Shown here one piece after another: positions 9,373 to 18,395 of a DNA stretch of 64,000 nt. The position numbers and the translations under genes are program-made. Origin of the DNA: Limisalsivibrio acetivorans (GTDB lineage Bacteria; Chrysiogenota; Deferribacteres; Deferribacterales; Geovibrionaceae). Location of the stretch: the NCBI RefSeq assembly GCF_000421105.1, contig NZ_ATWF01000001.1:2181407-2245406 (forward strand), in the 5' to 3' direction. Positions within the stretch are counted from its first letter, which is position 1. Each line of letters starts with the position of its first letter. The notes beneath the pieces are model-generated. The model did not search any database. It was not told where the DNA came from and worked only from the letters and a program-made list of their open reading frames with translations.

Positions 9373-10503
9373 TCAGTGGGAGGTCTCATTTCTCTCCCCT
9401 GAGCCGATGGCGCTCCCCACGAGGAACATGCAGAACATCGCCACCTCCGAGTCGCTTAGGGTGTTCTCTGTAAGCCCGCAGATGAGGAATGCGGCAAGGA
9501 TAAACAGCGAGGCAAAGTGATAAGGGGAGCGGTTTACTACACCGAAGACTCTTTTAATTATAAGCCCCAGGAATGCGAGAAGTGAGGCGAAGCCCACTAT
9601 GCCGTGGAGCACGATATGCTGAATGTATGCGTTATGAGCATGGGCGACGGAGTAAACGTCCTGGGTGAGGTAATCGCGCACAACCTTGCTGAAGTTTTTG
9701 TAGCCCACGCCAAAGAGGGGCCTGTCCTTGAACATCTCCCACGATGCCTTCCAGAGCTCCAGCCGGTTACCGAATGATGTCATCCCGTCGCTGAGATCCT
9801 GGCTTAGCGACCATATAAACCTCTGTTTCATCGACGGGGAGAAGTATATGGCCACAACCCCTGCGGCAAGGACGATTATGGAGAGTGCAAGCCCCTTCCA
9901 GCGGAGTGTTGCAACGGCGATAACGGGGAAGATCGCCGCCAGGGTTAGTATGGGCATCCTCGAACCGGAGGCGAGCACAGCCGCAAACATAAGCAGAACC
10001 GTAACCATAAGATAGGCCAGTTCCTTCTTATCGTTCCAACCCTTTCTTAATATGAGTACTGCATTCATCGTTATAAGAATTGTAAGTACGTTGGCGAAGG
10101 TGAGGGGGTGGGAGTAGAACCCTTCTGCACGGAACTCACCCGCTACGAGAGTCTGATATAGCCCTGTTACGGATATTATCGCACCACCCAGTGCTGCACA
10201 GTAGTATATCCTTTTGAGGGTTGCGGTATCTTTTATGTAATAGATCCCTGCGAAGAGATAGAGAAATATCCAGTAGTTTGTTATCCCCTCCGCCGCCCGT
10301 AACTTATAAGGCCCGGCGATCACAGAGATAAGGCCTGTTATAAACATTACGCCGAGGGCTATCATAAGAGGATCCCTGCCGAGGGAGAAGTCCTTGTGCT
10401 TGTATGAGATGTATATCCAATAGAACAGCAGCCCGCCGAGGATTATCTGGGTGGAGCTGATGGAAACGGAGTGGGATATGCTGACCAGACACCACCAGTT
10501 CAT
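9373..10503 (-). CDS. O-antigen ligase/polymerase (WaaL/Wzy-type) membrane protein
   Basis: This 376-residue protein has about ten predicted membrane helices and a large periplasmic loop about two thirds along. That loop holds the Wzy_C-type sequence RLELWKASWEMFKDRPLFGVGYKNF followed by AHAHNAYIQHIVLHGIVG, the conserved block of the ligase/polymerase family. It would polymerise glycan repeats or attach them to lipid A core or another acceptor. The ATG at 10503 forms a 4-bp ATGA overlap with the stop of the upstream gene. A TTG at 10509 is possible but less likely. It forms one operon with the flippase and the WecG-type transferase. Confidence 0.85.
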   Translation of the reverse strand: MNWWCLVSISHSVSISSTQIILGGLLFYWIYISYKHKDFSLGRDPLMIALGVMFITGLISVIAGPYKLRAAEGITNYWIFLYLFAGIYYIKDTATLKRIYYCAALGGAIISVTGLYQTLVAGEFRAEGFYSHPLTFANVLTILITMNAVLILRKGWNDKKELAYLMVTVLLMFAAVLASGSRMPILTLAAIFPVIAVATLRWKGLALSIIVLAAGVVAIYFSPSMKQRFIWSLSQDLSDGMTSFGNRLELWKASWEMFKDRPLFGVGYKNFSKVVRDYLTQDVYSVAHAHNAYIQHIVLHGIVGFASLLAFLGLIIKRVFGVVNRSPYHFASLFILAAFLICGLTENTLSDSEVAMFCMFLVGSAIGSGERNETSH

Positions 10504-11216
10504 CTGCAAAGCCTCCTGAACTCCTTCATATCACGCAGGAAATGAAGGGCGAATCTTGAGTAGTTTGTTAGATAGCGTTTAAAAAGGTAAGGCTCGTCAT
10601 ATATTCTATACGCCCAGCGGAGGTTGTATCTGTCCGCCCAGTCGGGGTAGTATTTTATCCCCTCGGCTGTTTGGTGCAGAAAACCGCCGCAGGTATATCC
10701 GCACCCTGTCCAGCCTGAATCCTTAAGGTCTGCCAGATACTCCTCCTGCAAAGGGGCCCCCATGCCGCATACGACGATGTCTGCGCCTGAGTCCTTTATT
10801 CTTTCGAAGGACTCCTCTCTCTCGTTATCCTTGAAATAGCCGTTCCGGTAACCTGCTATCCGCAGTTCAGGGTAGCTGGCGGAGATCTTCTCAACTCCTT
10901 TTTCGATAACCCCGGGCTTGGCTCCAACGAAATATACGCTGAGTCCTTTCTCCGATGCCGTATGGAAAACCTCGGGGGCGAGGGAAGTCATATCGAAGCT
11001 TATCCGCTCCGCATCCTTAACTCCGGCCATGCGGAGAGCCTTTACCATCATTATACCGTCAAAGCAGATATGGTCAAACCTGGAGAGTAGTTCGGGATTA
11101 TCCCTGTGCACAACATAGGTGTGTGGGTTCAGAAAGGTTGTTATCCCCTCTGAGCATATCTCCCTGTTCTGCATGCGGTTCACTATAATATACGGCAGGT
11201 TCATGGTAATAGTCAC
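10500..11216 (-). CDS. WecG/TagA/CpsF family glycosyltransferase
   Basis: This 238-residue family-26 glycosyltransferase would add a sugar, often N-acetylmannosaminuronate or a hexose, to a lipid-linked intermediate. Visible motifs are TFLNPHTYVVHRDNPEL, FDGIMMVKALRMAG, SVYFVGAKPGV, and the hallmark VVCGMGAPLQEEYLADL where most members have GxGSPKQE. The start is a GTG at 11216; an ATG at 11204 would shorten it by four residues. It is the first gene of the minus-strand glycan operon and is divergent from the sugar-phosphate transferase at 11365 across a 148-bp gap that should hold both promoters. I see no clear consensus pair there. Confidence 0.85.
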   Translation of the reverse strand: MTITMNLPYIIVNRMQNREICSEGITTFLNPHTYVVHRDNPELLSRFDHICFDGIMMVKALRMAGVKDAERISFDMTSLAPEVFHTASEKGLSVYFVGAKPGVIEKGVEKISASYPELRIAGYRNGYFKDNEREESFERIKDSGADIVVCGMGAPLQEEYLADLKDSGWTGCGYTCGGFLHQTAEGIKYYPDWADRYNLRWAYRIYDEPYLFKRYLTNYSRFALHFLRDMKEFRRLCR

Positions 11217-11364
11217 TCGGCAAAAGCGTATTTAGCTGTTAATTGTATATACAGCCGCCCTTTTATACACCAGATTCATCGGCTGGTCAAAAGAATCGAC
11301 AATAGAGGCCAGTCGTGTTAAAACTTTATGTGGGCTATAAAAACAAGCGTGTGGGCTTAGAGTT

Positions 11365-12819
11365 TTGGTAAAGATTAGCAGGAAGAACTACCTGTACAGG
11401 AAGAATGCAAGTTTTGCCGTTCTTTTTGCGGCGGACATTATCTCTGTGAGCTTGAGTATGTATCTTGCTCACATACTTACCACTCTGCTCTTTTTGAGCC
11501 ACCTTCAGAGCTTCTTTCCCCCATCTGTGGAGAAGCGCTACCTCATTGCTCTTACCATAATCCTCATCGCTGTAGAAAGGCTGTATACGAAGAGACTCCC
11601 CCTGGCGGACGAGACAAAGCAGGTCTACCGTGCCGTTCTGGTGAGCGTCGCCATCGCCCTTTATACCCATCTCTTCCTTACAGCGGACTTTGCCTTTTCC
11701 ATAGCCTTTGAATCATGTGTTTTCGCCCTTGCCGGAATGTTTTTCATACCTGGTTTACGCTATTATGTGAAAAGGCTGCTTCATTATAGGGGTGTTTGGA
11801 AGGAGAATGTGGTTATCCTCGGTGCCGGTATTGCGGGTCAGCAGGCGGCGGATTGGCTGGAGAAGGATGATTTCCTCGGCTATAACCCCGTATGCTTCCT
11901 TGATGATGACCCTTCGCTTCACGGGAAAGATATTGACAACGGAGGGCGTAGCCTTAAGGTCCTTGGCCCCATAGGAAGCTTTAAGGAGCATATGACCCAG
12001 TTCGACAGCCAGACCGTGCTAATCGCCATCCCCACGCTTCCGGCGGAGAAGCTCACACAGCTTACCAACACCATACATAAACACGCCCGCAATATCCTGC
12101 TGATTCCCGAACTCAAAGGTATACCCCTTATGAGTATTGAGCCCCAGCATATCTTCAAGGACCAGCTCCTTATGCTGAACCTTAAGAACAACCTGAAATC
12201 GGGCACCAGCATGTTCATCAAGCGTGTTTTCGATTATCTCTTTGTACTGCTCAGTGCACCTGTGTTCCTTCCGCTGATGGTTATATTTACTGTGTTGATA
12301 AGGCTGGATTCCAAGGGACCCGCACTATTCAAGCAGGACAGGATGGGAAGACACGGCAAAAACTTCAAATGCTTCAAGTTCCGGACCATGTATGTAAACA
12401 GTGATGAGATCCTTGAAAAGCATTTGGCGGAAAACCCTGAAAAACGTCAGGAGTGGGAGGAGTACCACAAGCTCAAGGGGGACGACCCGAGGATAACAAG
12501 GATCGGTCACATACTCCGCAAGACATCACTCGATGAACTGCCGCAGATTTTCAATGTGCTCAGGGGTGAGATGAGCGTTGTTGGTCCAAGGCCTTATATG
12601 CCATCGGAAAGTGGAGATATGAAGGGATATATTAACGAGATCCTCACCACTTACCCCGGTATTACCGGCCTCTGGCAGGTATCAGGAAGGAACACCCTCA
12701 CCTTTCAGGACAGGGTCCAGCTCGATGCGTGGTATTCACTCAACTGGTCTTTCTGGCTGGATCTTCTGCTGGTGGCGAAGACTATACCCGTGGTGATATT
12801 CCGCAAAGGTGTATACTAG
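11365..12819 (+). CDS. Polyprenyl-phosphate sugar-phosphate transferase (WbaP/WcaJ type), initiating glycosyltransferase
   Basis: It starts a surface glycan by moving a sugar-1-phosphate onto undecaprenyl phosphate. The 484-residue protein has four or five N-terminal membrane helices, a Rossmann-like central domain (VVILGAGIAGQQAADWL, about residues 148-164), another helix, and a C-terminal catalytic domain. The last carries KRVFDYLFVLLSAPVFLPLM, FKCFKFRTM, TSLDELPQIFNVLRGEMSVVGPRP and YPGITGLWQVSGRN. The start is a TTG at 11365; no ATG lies close upstream in frame. It ends overlapping gspK by 4 bp on the opposite strand. A second, shorter enzyme of this family is encoded at 36641-37258. Confidence 0.92.
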   Translation: MVKISRKNYLYRKNASFAVLFAADIISVSLSMYLAHILTTLLFLSHLQSFFPPSVEKRYLIALTIILIAVERLYTKRLPLADETKQVYRAVLVSVAIALYTHLFLTADFAFSIAFESCVFALAGMFFIPGLRYYVKRLLHYRGVWKENVVILGAGIAGQQAADWLEKDDFLGYNPVCFLDDDPSLHGKDIDNGGRSLKVLGPIGSFKEHMTQFDSQTVLIAIPTLPAEKLTQLTNTIHKHARNILLIPELKGIPLMSIEPQHIFKDQLLMLNLKNNLKSGTSMFIKRVFDYLFVLLSAPVFLPLMVIFTVLIRLDSKGPALFKQDRMGRHGKNFKCFKFRTMYVNSDEILEKHLAENPEKRQEWEEYHKLKGDDPRITRIGHILRKTSLDELPQIFNVLRGEMSVVGPRPYMPSESGDMKGYINEILTTYPGITGLWQVSGRNTLTFQDRVQLDAWYSLNWSFWLDLLLVAKTIPVVIFRKGVY

Positions 12820-13736
12820 TTCTCCCAGCGCAGGATCTTATAGGGCTTGTCCCTTGTGGGCTTGAAGCTCATGATGGTACGCAGTCTTTCGGCGGCCTTC
12901 CCCTTCTCCGTGTACACGTCCACCACCACAGAGTATGAGGGGTATTCGTTCACAACCTCGGTCATTACCGTTCCCGCACCCGTAACATCCTCAATATCAG
13001 CGAGGGTTATCTCACCCTTCTCTTTCTTAACTCCTTTGAGATAGTCCACCTCCCGTTTGGAGAGGTTGAACATAACGCCGATGATCTCCGGCGGAGCAGT
13101 GGAAACGTTCAGCCTGCCGCCTAGGGCGACGATAAGGTTATCCTTAACCTTGTCGTAGGTTTCGTTATCAAAACCGCGTATAAGTCTAAGCTCCTCCACC
13201 GCCTGTATATCGAAGCGGTTTCTGGGGGTGTAGGGGAGTTTCTTCTCGAAGTTGTAGTAATGGCTCTCCGCACCGTTCATCTGATGCAGGTCATCGGCAT
13301 CCTTCCAATCGATGAGTGAGCTGTACATTATTGAGGCCTTGGATGGCTCGAATTCGTTGTAGAACAGCTTACTTATGGAGCTGTGGTCAAACGCCCAGAG
13401 GGGGAGCATTGCGCCTGTATCGAGCATTTCAACCTTTGAGTCAAGCATCGTGTTCTCCCGCCCGTCGAGATAATAGGTTTCATTGTCCACCGGTATCTTG
13501 CGTAGATCCCCTTCGAAATGGAAGTAGTTCTTTTCGAACTTGGCGGTGGCGGTGATGAATGCGAGGAGCTCCGGTATCGATTCAGCCTCGAATTTGGCGT
13601 GTATCTTGTCTCTCAGCATTTCGGCGGTGAGCAGAACATCCTTGGCGGAGCGGAGCATATATGCGGACACGGAGAGGGCGATGAGGGCGATAACCAGTAC
13701 AAAGATGATGGCAGAACCCCTTTCGTTGCGTATCAT
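12816..13736 (-). CDS. gspK: Type II secretion minor pseudopilin GspK
   Basis: The prepilin leader is MIRNERG with cleavage before SAIIFVLVIALIALSVSAYML. As in other GspK proteins, the +5 Glu of pseudopilins is absent. At 306 residues it has the family's large alpha-helical insert, and a C-terminal helix-hairpin-helix-like segment (GGRLNVSTAPPEIIGVMF, then EVDYLKGVKKEKGEITLADIEDV). GspK caps the pseudopilus tip with GspI and GspJ and limits its length. It is the last gene of the minus-strand operon and overlaps gspJ by 4 bp. Confidence 0.9.
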   Translation of the reverse strand: MIRNERGSAIIFVLVIALIALSVSAYMLRSAKDVLLTAEMLRDKIHAKFEAESIPELLAFITATAKFEKNYFHFEGDLRKIPVDNETYYLDGRENTMLDSKVEMLDTGAMLPLWAFDHSSISKLFYNEFEPSKASIMYSSLIDWKDADDLHQMNGAESHYYNFEKKLPYTPRNRFDIQAVEELRLIRGFDNETYDKVKDNLIVALGGRLNVSTAPPEIIGVMFNLSKREVDYLKGVKKEKGEITLADIEDVTGAGTVMTEVVNEYPSYSVVVDVYTEKGKAAERLRTIMSFKPTRDKPYKILRWEN

Positions 13737-14380
13737 TCAGCGCCCCCGTAGTGGTTCACCATATCCAGCTTTTCGTTGAACCCGCTTTTTATAGCGTAGA
13801 AGATCTCCCTTTCTCTGCCGTTCCTGTTGAAGGAGATCTTAACCAGTTCGGGGATTATCCCGTCGATCTCGTTCGTGCTGTTGTCACCCCATTCGTAAGT
13901 GAAGGAGATCTCAGAGACATCGTTGTAAACGGGGTATAGCTTTGTAGTCCTTTCCGGAAATTGAGGATTCTTGTAGGTGTTCACTTTATCATATACCGGT
14001 GCCTGACGTACGCTGAGGGTCTCTCCGTCCAGAAATATCTCTGTAACTGCAAGCTCTTCACCGAAGAACGGTTTTGCCGTCACAAACTTCAGACTTCCTC
14101 CAGTTCCATGGAAAAAATACTTGTTGTGCATGAGCCCGTCGTTTCCTCTTGCCTCATATATGTAATGGAAGGTGCTTTTTATGGAGTCACGCAGATAGGA
14201 TATGTGGGCTGTTTCCGGCTTGAAGGGTAGGTTTACCCTTGCGGCGGAGTTGAGATAATGACGAAAGGCATACGCAGAGAGGCCTATTATTATGGACATA
14301 ATAAGCACGGAGATAAGCATCTCTATAAGGGTGAAGCCCACCCTATTGGGACATGTTGATGATATCCGCACGTTTCTCAT
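13733..14380 (-). CDS. gspJ: Type II secretion minor pseudopilin GspJ
   Basis: The class III signal reads CPNRVG then FTLIEMLISVLIMSIIIGLSAYAF, with the Glu at +5. I place the start at the ATG at 14380 because AGGA lies 6 bp upstream. An earlier in-frame ATG at 14416 has no such site and would give an overlong leader. The mature part (about 200 residues) fits GspJ, part of the tip complex with GspI and GspK. It overlaps gspI by 38 bp and gspK by 4 bp, so translation is probably coupled. Confidence 0.85.
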   Translation of the reverse strand: MRNVRISSTCPNRVGFTLIEMLISVLIMSIIIGLSAYAFRHYLNSAARVNLPFKPETAHISYLRDSIKSTFHYIYEARGNDGLMHNKYFFHGTGGSLKFVTAKPFFGEELAVTEIFLDGETLSVRQAPVYDKVNTYKNPQFPERTTKLYPVYNDVSEISFTYEWGDNSTNEIDGIIPELVKISFNRNGREREIFYAIKSGFNEKLDMVNHYGGAE

Positions 14381-14759
14381 ATACCGTCCTGTAAAACTCT
14401 GTCTCCTGTCCGCCAACCGTGAGGTCTATCCGGTAGAGGTACATCTCAAAGGCTCCTTCATTCCGCTCGGAGACATCCGCCTGGGCGTAGTGGTAGTTCC
14501 TGTTGTTTGCCAGAAGGTTCACCTCTGCATCCCATTCAAAGCCGTTAAGCTCCCCCTGCATAGATTTGCCGTCACTCAGCTCGCCAGCCTCGATGGTGTC
14601 CTTGAGGGAGAGGGCTGTATTGTACAGCAGCTCGTATTTCTGCATGGCGGCGGCGCGGTCGAGGTAGATCTTGTAGGACATATTTGCAACGGCGATGGCG
14701 GCTGTGACCACAACCATGGCCACCAACACCTCCACGATGGTGAAGCCCTGTTTATTCAC
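14343..14759 (-). CDS. gspI: Type II secretion minor pseudopilin GspI
   Basis: The leader VNKQG is followed by FTIVEVLVAMVVVTAAIAVANMSY, a standard pseudopilin N-terminus with Glu at +5. I choose the GTG at 14759 because GGGGAGG sits 6 bp upstream, giving 138 residues. Frames extending upstream to 14939 only shadow gspH. GspI normally nucleates the GspI-J-K tip complex. It overlaps the end of gspH by 8 bp and the start of gspJ by 38 bp. Confidence 0.85.
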   Translation of the reverse strand: MNKQGFTIVEVLVAMVVVTAAIAVANMSYKIYLDRAAAMQKYELLYNTALSLKDTIEAGELSDGKSMQGELNGFEWDAEVNLLANNRNYHYAQADVSERNEGAFEMYLYRIDLTVGGQETEFYRTVYEKRADIINMSQ

Positions 14760-14970
14760 AGACAACCTCCCCATCCTCAAGGCGGCACTCGCTGTCCTTG
14801 GCGAATTCGTAGAAGAATACCTTTGTTTCATTGAACCGGACACGGTTCTCCTCAAGGTAGCGGTCGAACCTGTCGAGCGAACGTATACTGGCTGGGGCCA
14901 CGAGGGCAACTGCGGCGGTGAGTATCGCCATAACAACAAGGATTTCTATAAGGGTGAAGCCTCTTCTCAT
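14752..14970 (-). CDS. gspH: Short GspH-like minor pseudopilin
   Basis: This protein of only 72 residues has a perfect pseudopilin N-terminus: leader MRRG, then FTLIEILVVMAILTAAVALVAPASI with Glu at +5. Known GspH proteins have about 150-170 residues with a beta-sandwich after the helix. Here only about 45 residues follow the membrane part, ending CRLEDGEVVCE with two Cys that could form a small disulfide loop. It sits where gspH belongs, between gspF (1 bp away) and gspI (8-bp overlap), with no frameshift signature, so it is probably a genuine minimal form. The name rests on position. Confidence 0.7.
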   Translation of the reverse strand: MRRGFTLIEILVVMAILTAAVALVAPASIRSLDRFDRYLEENRVRFNETKVFFYEFAKDSECRLEDGEVVCE

Positions 14971-14971
14971 A

Positions 14972-16171
14972 TCAAACGCTAATATCGCTTATGCTCACAA
15001 CGGCAAGCATAATAGCCACAACGATTACGGCGATAAAAAGACCGAGGAGTACGATTACCGCAGGCTCCAGCAGTGTAAGCATACGGCTTACAGCGGTTTT
15101 GAAGTCCAGAAGGTATCTTTCGCCGAGGTTGCGGAATATTTCGGGGAGTCTGGCAGAGCGTTCACCCACGACAACGAGGGAAACCGCCTCGCCGGGTATC
15201 GCATCGCTGGTTGACCACACCTCGCTCACCCGCTTCCCCTTCTTTATCTCATCGGCGGTGTTCTTCATAACGCTTTCAAGCTCCGGGTTGCGCATACCTT
15301 TAGCGGTCATGCTGAAGGCTTTTGTGATCTCAACACCACCGCCGAGCATGGCGCCGAGGGAGCTGAATGCGCCGGAAAGCTCCATCTTGCGGGAGAGATC
15401 CCGCAGGTACGGGGTTTTATCCACAAGGTCTCTCAGTTGTCTTCTGAAGCCTTCGGTGCTTATGAGCCATCCCGAGAGGCCTATAATAGCGAGGAAGCCG
15501 ATTACGAATTCCTTCATATTGGCGTTTACCGCCTTGCCGAAATCTATGAGCAGTTTTGAGATGGCAGGAATCCTTGCCATCTCCGATTCATTGAATATGG
15601 ATGCAAACTTGGGGAGTATGAAAGCGGATATGAAGAAGACGGCCACAAGGCTCATCCCGAGCAGGAATGAGGGGTAGGCGAGTGCGGAGCGTATCTCCGC
15701 CATCATCTTCGATTTGAAGTCCGCATGCTCCATTACCGTTTTGAGGGCATCCGAGATGTCCCCCACCTCTTCCCCCACGCCTATGATATTAAGATAGAAC
15801 TCCTCGATGCGCAGTTCGTTCTCTTCGGCGGCGTTCTTGAGGGCTGTGGAGAAAACCTGCCCCTGCTTAAGGTATGTGAGTACATTCTGCCAGAAGGCGG
15901 AGGCGGCGGCGTTCTCTGTGTTCTTAACAACGATGCGCAGTGCCTCGTCTATCTTCATTCCGGCGGAGAGGAGGTAATAGAGCCTCTCCACACCTTCGTG
16001 GAAGCTCTTCTTGTTGAGCCTACCCTTGCTGCGGCTCTTCTCTTCCTTTATCTCGGTGACGATGATCCCCTGGGAGCGCATCTCCTTCACAAGGGAGGCT
16101 TCATCACCCGCATAAGTGCCGGAGACCTTTTCGCCCCCGTCCTTGATCCCCTGATAACGGAGTATTCTCAT
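14972..16171 (-). CDS. gspF: Type II secretion inner-membrane platform protein GspF
   Basis: This 399-residue protein has the two repeated cytoplasmic helical domains and three membrane segments of the GspF/PilC family. FYLNIIGVGEEVGDISDAL and VVVGERSARLPEIFRNLGERY are the paired G-E motifs of the two repeats. LAYPSFLLGMSLVAVFFISAFILP is the first membrane block. The N-terminal RYQGIKDGGEKVSGTYAGDEASLV segment is also typical. It links the GspE motor to the pseudopilus. The stop lies 1 bp before the gspH ATG, and the start overlaps gspE by 4 bp. Confidence 0.93.
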   Translation of the reverse strand: MRILRYQGIKDGGEKVSGTYAGDEASLVKEMRSQGIIVTEIKEEKSRSKGRLNKKSFHEGVERLYYLLSAGMKIDEALRIVVKNTENAAASAFWQNVLTYLKQGQVFSTALKNAAEENELRIEEFYLNIIGVGEEVGDISDALKTVMEHADFKSKMMAEIRSALAYPSFLLGMSLVAVFFISAFILPKFASIFNESEMARIPAISKLLIDFGKAVNANMKEFVIGFLAIIGLSGWLISTEGFRRQLRDLVDKTPYLRDLSRKMELSGAFSSLGAMLGGGVEITKAFSMTAKGMRNPELESVMKNTADEIKKGKRVSEVWSTSDAIPGEAVSLVVVGERSARLPEIFRNLGERYLLDFKTAVSRMLTLLEPAVIVLLGLFIAVIVVAIMLAVVSISDISV

Positions 16172-17817
16172 TGAACAACCCGCAGAATCTCATCCAGAGA
16201 TGTCTTACCCTCGGCGTATTTAAGCAGTCCGTCCTCGATCATCGTTCTCTGGTTTACGGCATGGAGATCGCTGAAGGAGGGATCCTCCTGAAATGCGGCG
16301 GCGAGCTGCCGGTCGAAGGGGGCTATCTCGCTGATAACCATACGCCCTTTATAGCCTGTTCCGCCGCAGTGGGCACAGCCCTTCCCTTTCATCGGGTTAA
16401 AGCTCCCTGCAAAACCGGAGTTTTCTATGATCCTGTCTATGTCGTAGATCCTTCTTGCCTCATCGGCGCCGGGATCCTTCTCTGCACAGTTGGGGCATAC
16501 CCTTCTGACAAGCCTCTGTGCCATGAGCCCTACGAGGGACGCCTTGACAAGGAAGTAGTCCACACCCATGTCTAGAAGCCTTGTGACAGCGGCCAGTGCG
16601 GAGTTTGTATGGAGCGTGGATAGAACGAGGTGGCCTGTGAGTGAAGCCTGTATGGCGATCTCTGCGGTCTCTTTGTCCCTGATCTCGCCGACCATTATAA
16701 TATCTGGGTCCTGACGGAGTATACTTCTGAGTGCATTGCTGAACTTGTACCCAATCTCCGGCTTTACCTGGATCTGGTTGATACCACTGAATTCGTACTC
16801 CACCGGATCTTCCACGGTGATTATTTTGACATCCTCACCGTTCAGACGGTTGAGAACAGAGTAAAGCGTTGTTGTTTTACCGGAGCCCGTGGGTCCTGTG
16901 GTGAGAAATATTCCGTTGGGCTTTGATGTAACCGTTTCGATGATCTGCCTGTGGTCGGCGTAGAAGCCGAGGCTGTCAAGGGAGTAGTCCAGATTATCCT
17001 TTCCGAGCAGACGAAGCACGAAGCTTTCCCCGTGCTGGGTGGGTACGGAGGAGGCTCTGATATCGATCTCCTTCCCCGCTATCTTCATGGATATCCGCCC
17101 GTCCTGCGGGAGCCGGTTCTCCGCTATGTTCATGCCGGAGAGTAGCTTTAGCCTTGTTATCACAGCAAGCTTCAGCCTTAATGGAACAGTCTCCACATGG
17201 TGCATGATGCCGTCCACACGGAAGCGGACAACCATGCTGTTCTTGAGTGATTCGTAGTGGATATCCGAGGCATTCTGCTCCATCGCCTTATTCATGAGTG
17301 TATTCACCAGCTTAATTACAGGGGCCTCGGAGGCGAGTTCCTTGAGCCTGTCCACCTCGTCGTCGATATCAAGGACAAGGTTTGTACTGCTCTCTATCTC
17401 CGTCTCCTCCACCATGGCGGCGAGACGGTTTATGTTCTCCTCTCTGGTGAGTACGATCTCATGGCGTTTGCCGGTTACCGTTTCGATGAGGGAGAATATC
17501 TCCATCTGGAGCGGTTCGTTTGTGAGGGTTTTGATTCTTCCGTCGTTTTCGGATACGGGTATGATCCCTGTGCGCACGAGGATCTTCCAGTCCACCCCTG
17601 TGTCATAGGGGGTGAGACCGTCTATGTCCTTTGCGTAGGTGAGGCTGAGCTGTTCAGCCAGTGAAGTGAGGAGCTGTTCCTCGGTGATCGTCCCCATATT
17701 CATCAGTATGGTTCCGATCTTTCCGCCGTAGGATTTCTGCACCTCAAGGGCCTTGTCTATATCCTCAACGGTGCATGCGTTTCGCTCTGTTAGTATCTCG
17801 CCGAACAGCTTTTTCAT
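16168..17817 (-). CDS. gspE: Type II secretion assembly ATPase GspE
   Basis: It is the hexameric ATPase that powers pseudopilus extension. The 549 residues comprise an N-terminal MshEN-like domain (LTERNACTVEDIDKALEVQ, residues 9-27), a linker, and the motor core. Visible motifs are GPTGSGKT (308-315), the Asp-box segment ITVEDPVEYEF, Walker B IMVGEIRDKETAEIA, the His box LSTLHTNSA, and a tetracysteine zinc motif split as CPNC and CAHC. The zinc motif is typical of GspE. It overlaps gspF by 4 bp and lies 3 bp from gspG. Confidence 0.95.
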   Translation of the reverse strand: MKKLFGEILTERNACTVEDIDKALEVQKSYGGKIGTILMNMGTITEEQLLTSLAEQLSLTYAKDIDGLTPYDTGVDWKILVRTGIIPVSENDGRIKTLTNEPLQMEIFSLIETVTGKRHEIVLTREENINRLAAMVEETEIESSTNLVLDIDDEVDRLKELASEAPVIKLVNTLMNKAMEQNASDIHYESLKNSMVVRFRVDGIMHHVETVPLRLKLAVITRLKLLSGMNIAENRLPQDGRISMKIAGKEIDIRASSVPTQHGESFVLRLLGKDNLDYSLDSLGFYADHRQIIETVTSKPNGIFLTTGPTGSGKTTTLYSVLNRLNGEDVKIITVEDPVEYEFSGINQIQVKPEIGYKFSNALRSILRQDPDIIMVGEIRDKETAEIAIQASLTGHLVLSTLHTNSALAAVTRLLDMGVDYFLVKASLVGLMAQRLVRRVCPNCAEKDPGADEARRIYDIDRIIENSGFAGSFNPMKGKGCAHCGGTGYKGRMVISEIAPFDRQLAAAFQEDPSFSDLHAVNQRTMIEDGLLKYAEGKTSLDEILRVVQ

Positions 17818-17820
17818 CGT

Positions 17821-18246
17821 CTATTCCCAGTAGGAGACGTCCTGATTCTCCCGCTCCCCGCCTTCTTTGCCGTCCGCACCGAGGGTGTAGAGCTCGAAGG
17901 GGCGGTCGTTTTCACCAGGCGCCTCGTAATGGTACTCCCCCCCCCAGGGATCGCCGTTTACCGGTTTGGGGAGGTAGGGTCCATCGTATTTTTCGAGATC
18001 ACCCGGCTTCGTCCATAGTATTTCCAGCCCCTCTTCGGTGGTGGGGTATCTCCCCACATCGAGCCGGAAGGCATCAAGGGCTGTGCTTATCATCTCAATC
18101 TGCGCCTCGGCGGTTCTTGTCTGGGATTTGCCAAGCTGTTTGAAAAGCTTGGGAGCAACGAGGGAGGCCAGCAGGGATATGATTATCATAACCACCAGCA
18201 CCTCTATAAGTGTGAAACCTCTTCTGTCGGTTTTCTTGCGGAGCAT
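17821..18246 (-). CDS. gspG: Type II secretion major pseudopilin GspG
   Basis: The leader MLRKKTDRRG is followed by FTLIEVLVVMIIISLLASLVAPKLF, with Glu at +5. The 141 residues match the major pseudopilin size, and YPTTEEGLEILW, DPWGGEYHYEAPG and LGADGKEGGE are the conserved GspG blocks that include the calcium-binding loop. It is the first gene of the minus-strand operon. The 149-bp divergent gap to 18396 contains a TATAAT-like hexamer on the minus strand near 18271-18276 but no convincing -35 partner. Confidence 0.94.
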   Translation of the reverse strand: MLRKKTDRRGFTLIEVLVVMIIISLLASLVAPKLFKQLGKSQTRTAEAQIEMISTALDAFRLDVGRYPTTEEGLEILWTKPGDLEKYDGPYLPKPVNGDPWGGEYHYEAPGENDRPFELYTLGADGKEGGERENQDVSYWE

Positions 18247-18395
18247 GTATATACCTCTTCTGTCTTTATTATAATCGTACCTGATACCTATAACCGATAT
18301 GGGGCGGGCTCATCAACAAAAATCGCTAAAACTTCTTTTATTCGCAAGTTAATGAACTTTACAGTACACCCGATATTCTGTATTAATAGGTCGCT

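Noticed and set aside
18247-18395. Promoters in the divergent gap of the type II secretion operons
   Set aside because: A TATAAT-like hexamer occurs on the minus strand but without a convincing -35 at the right distance; no pair met the standard for a feature.
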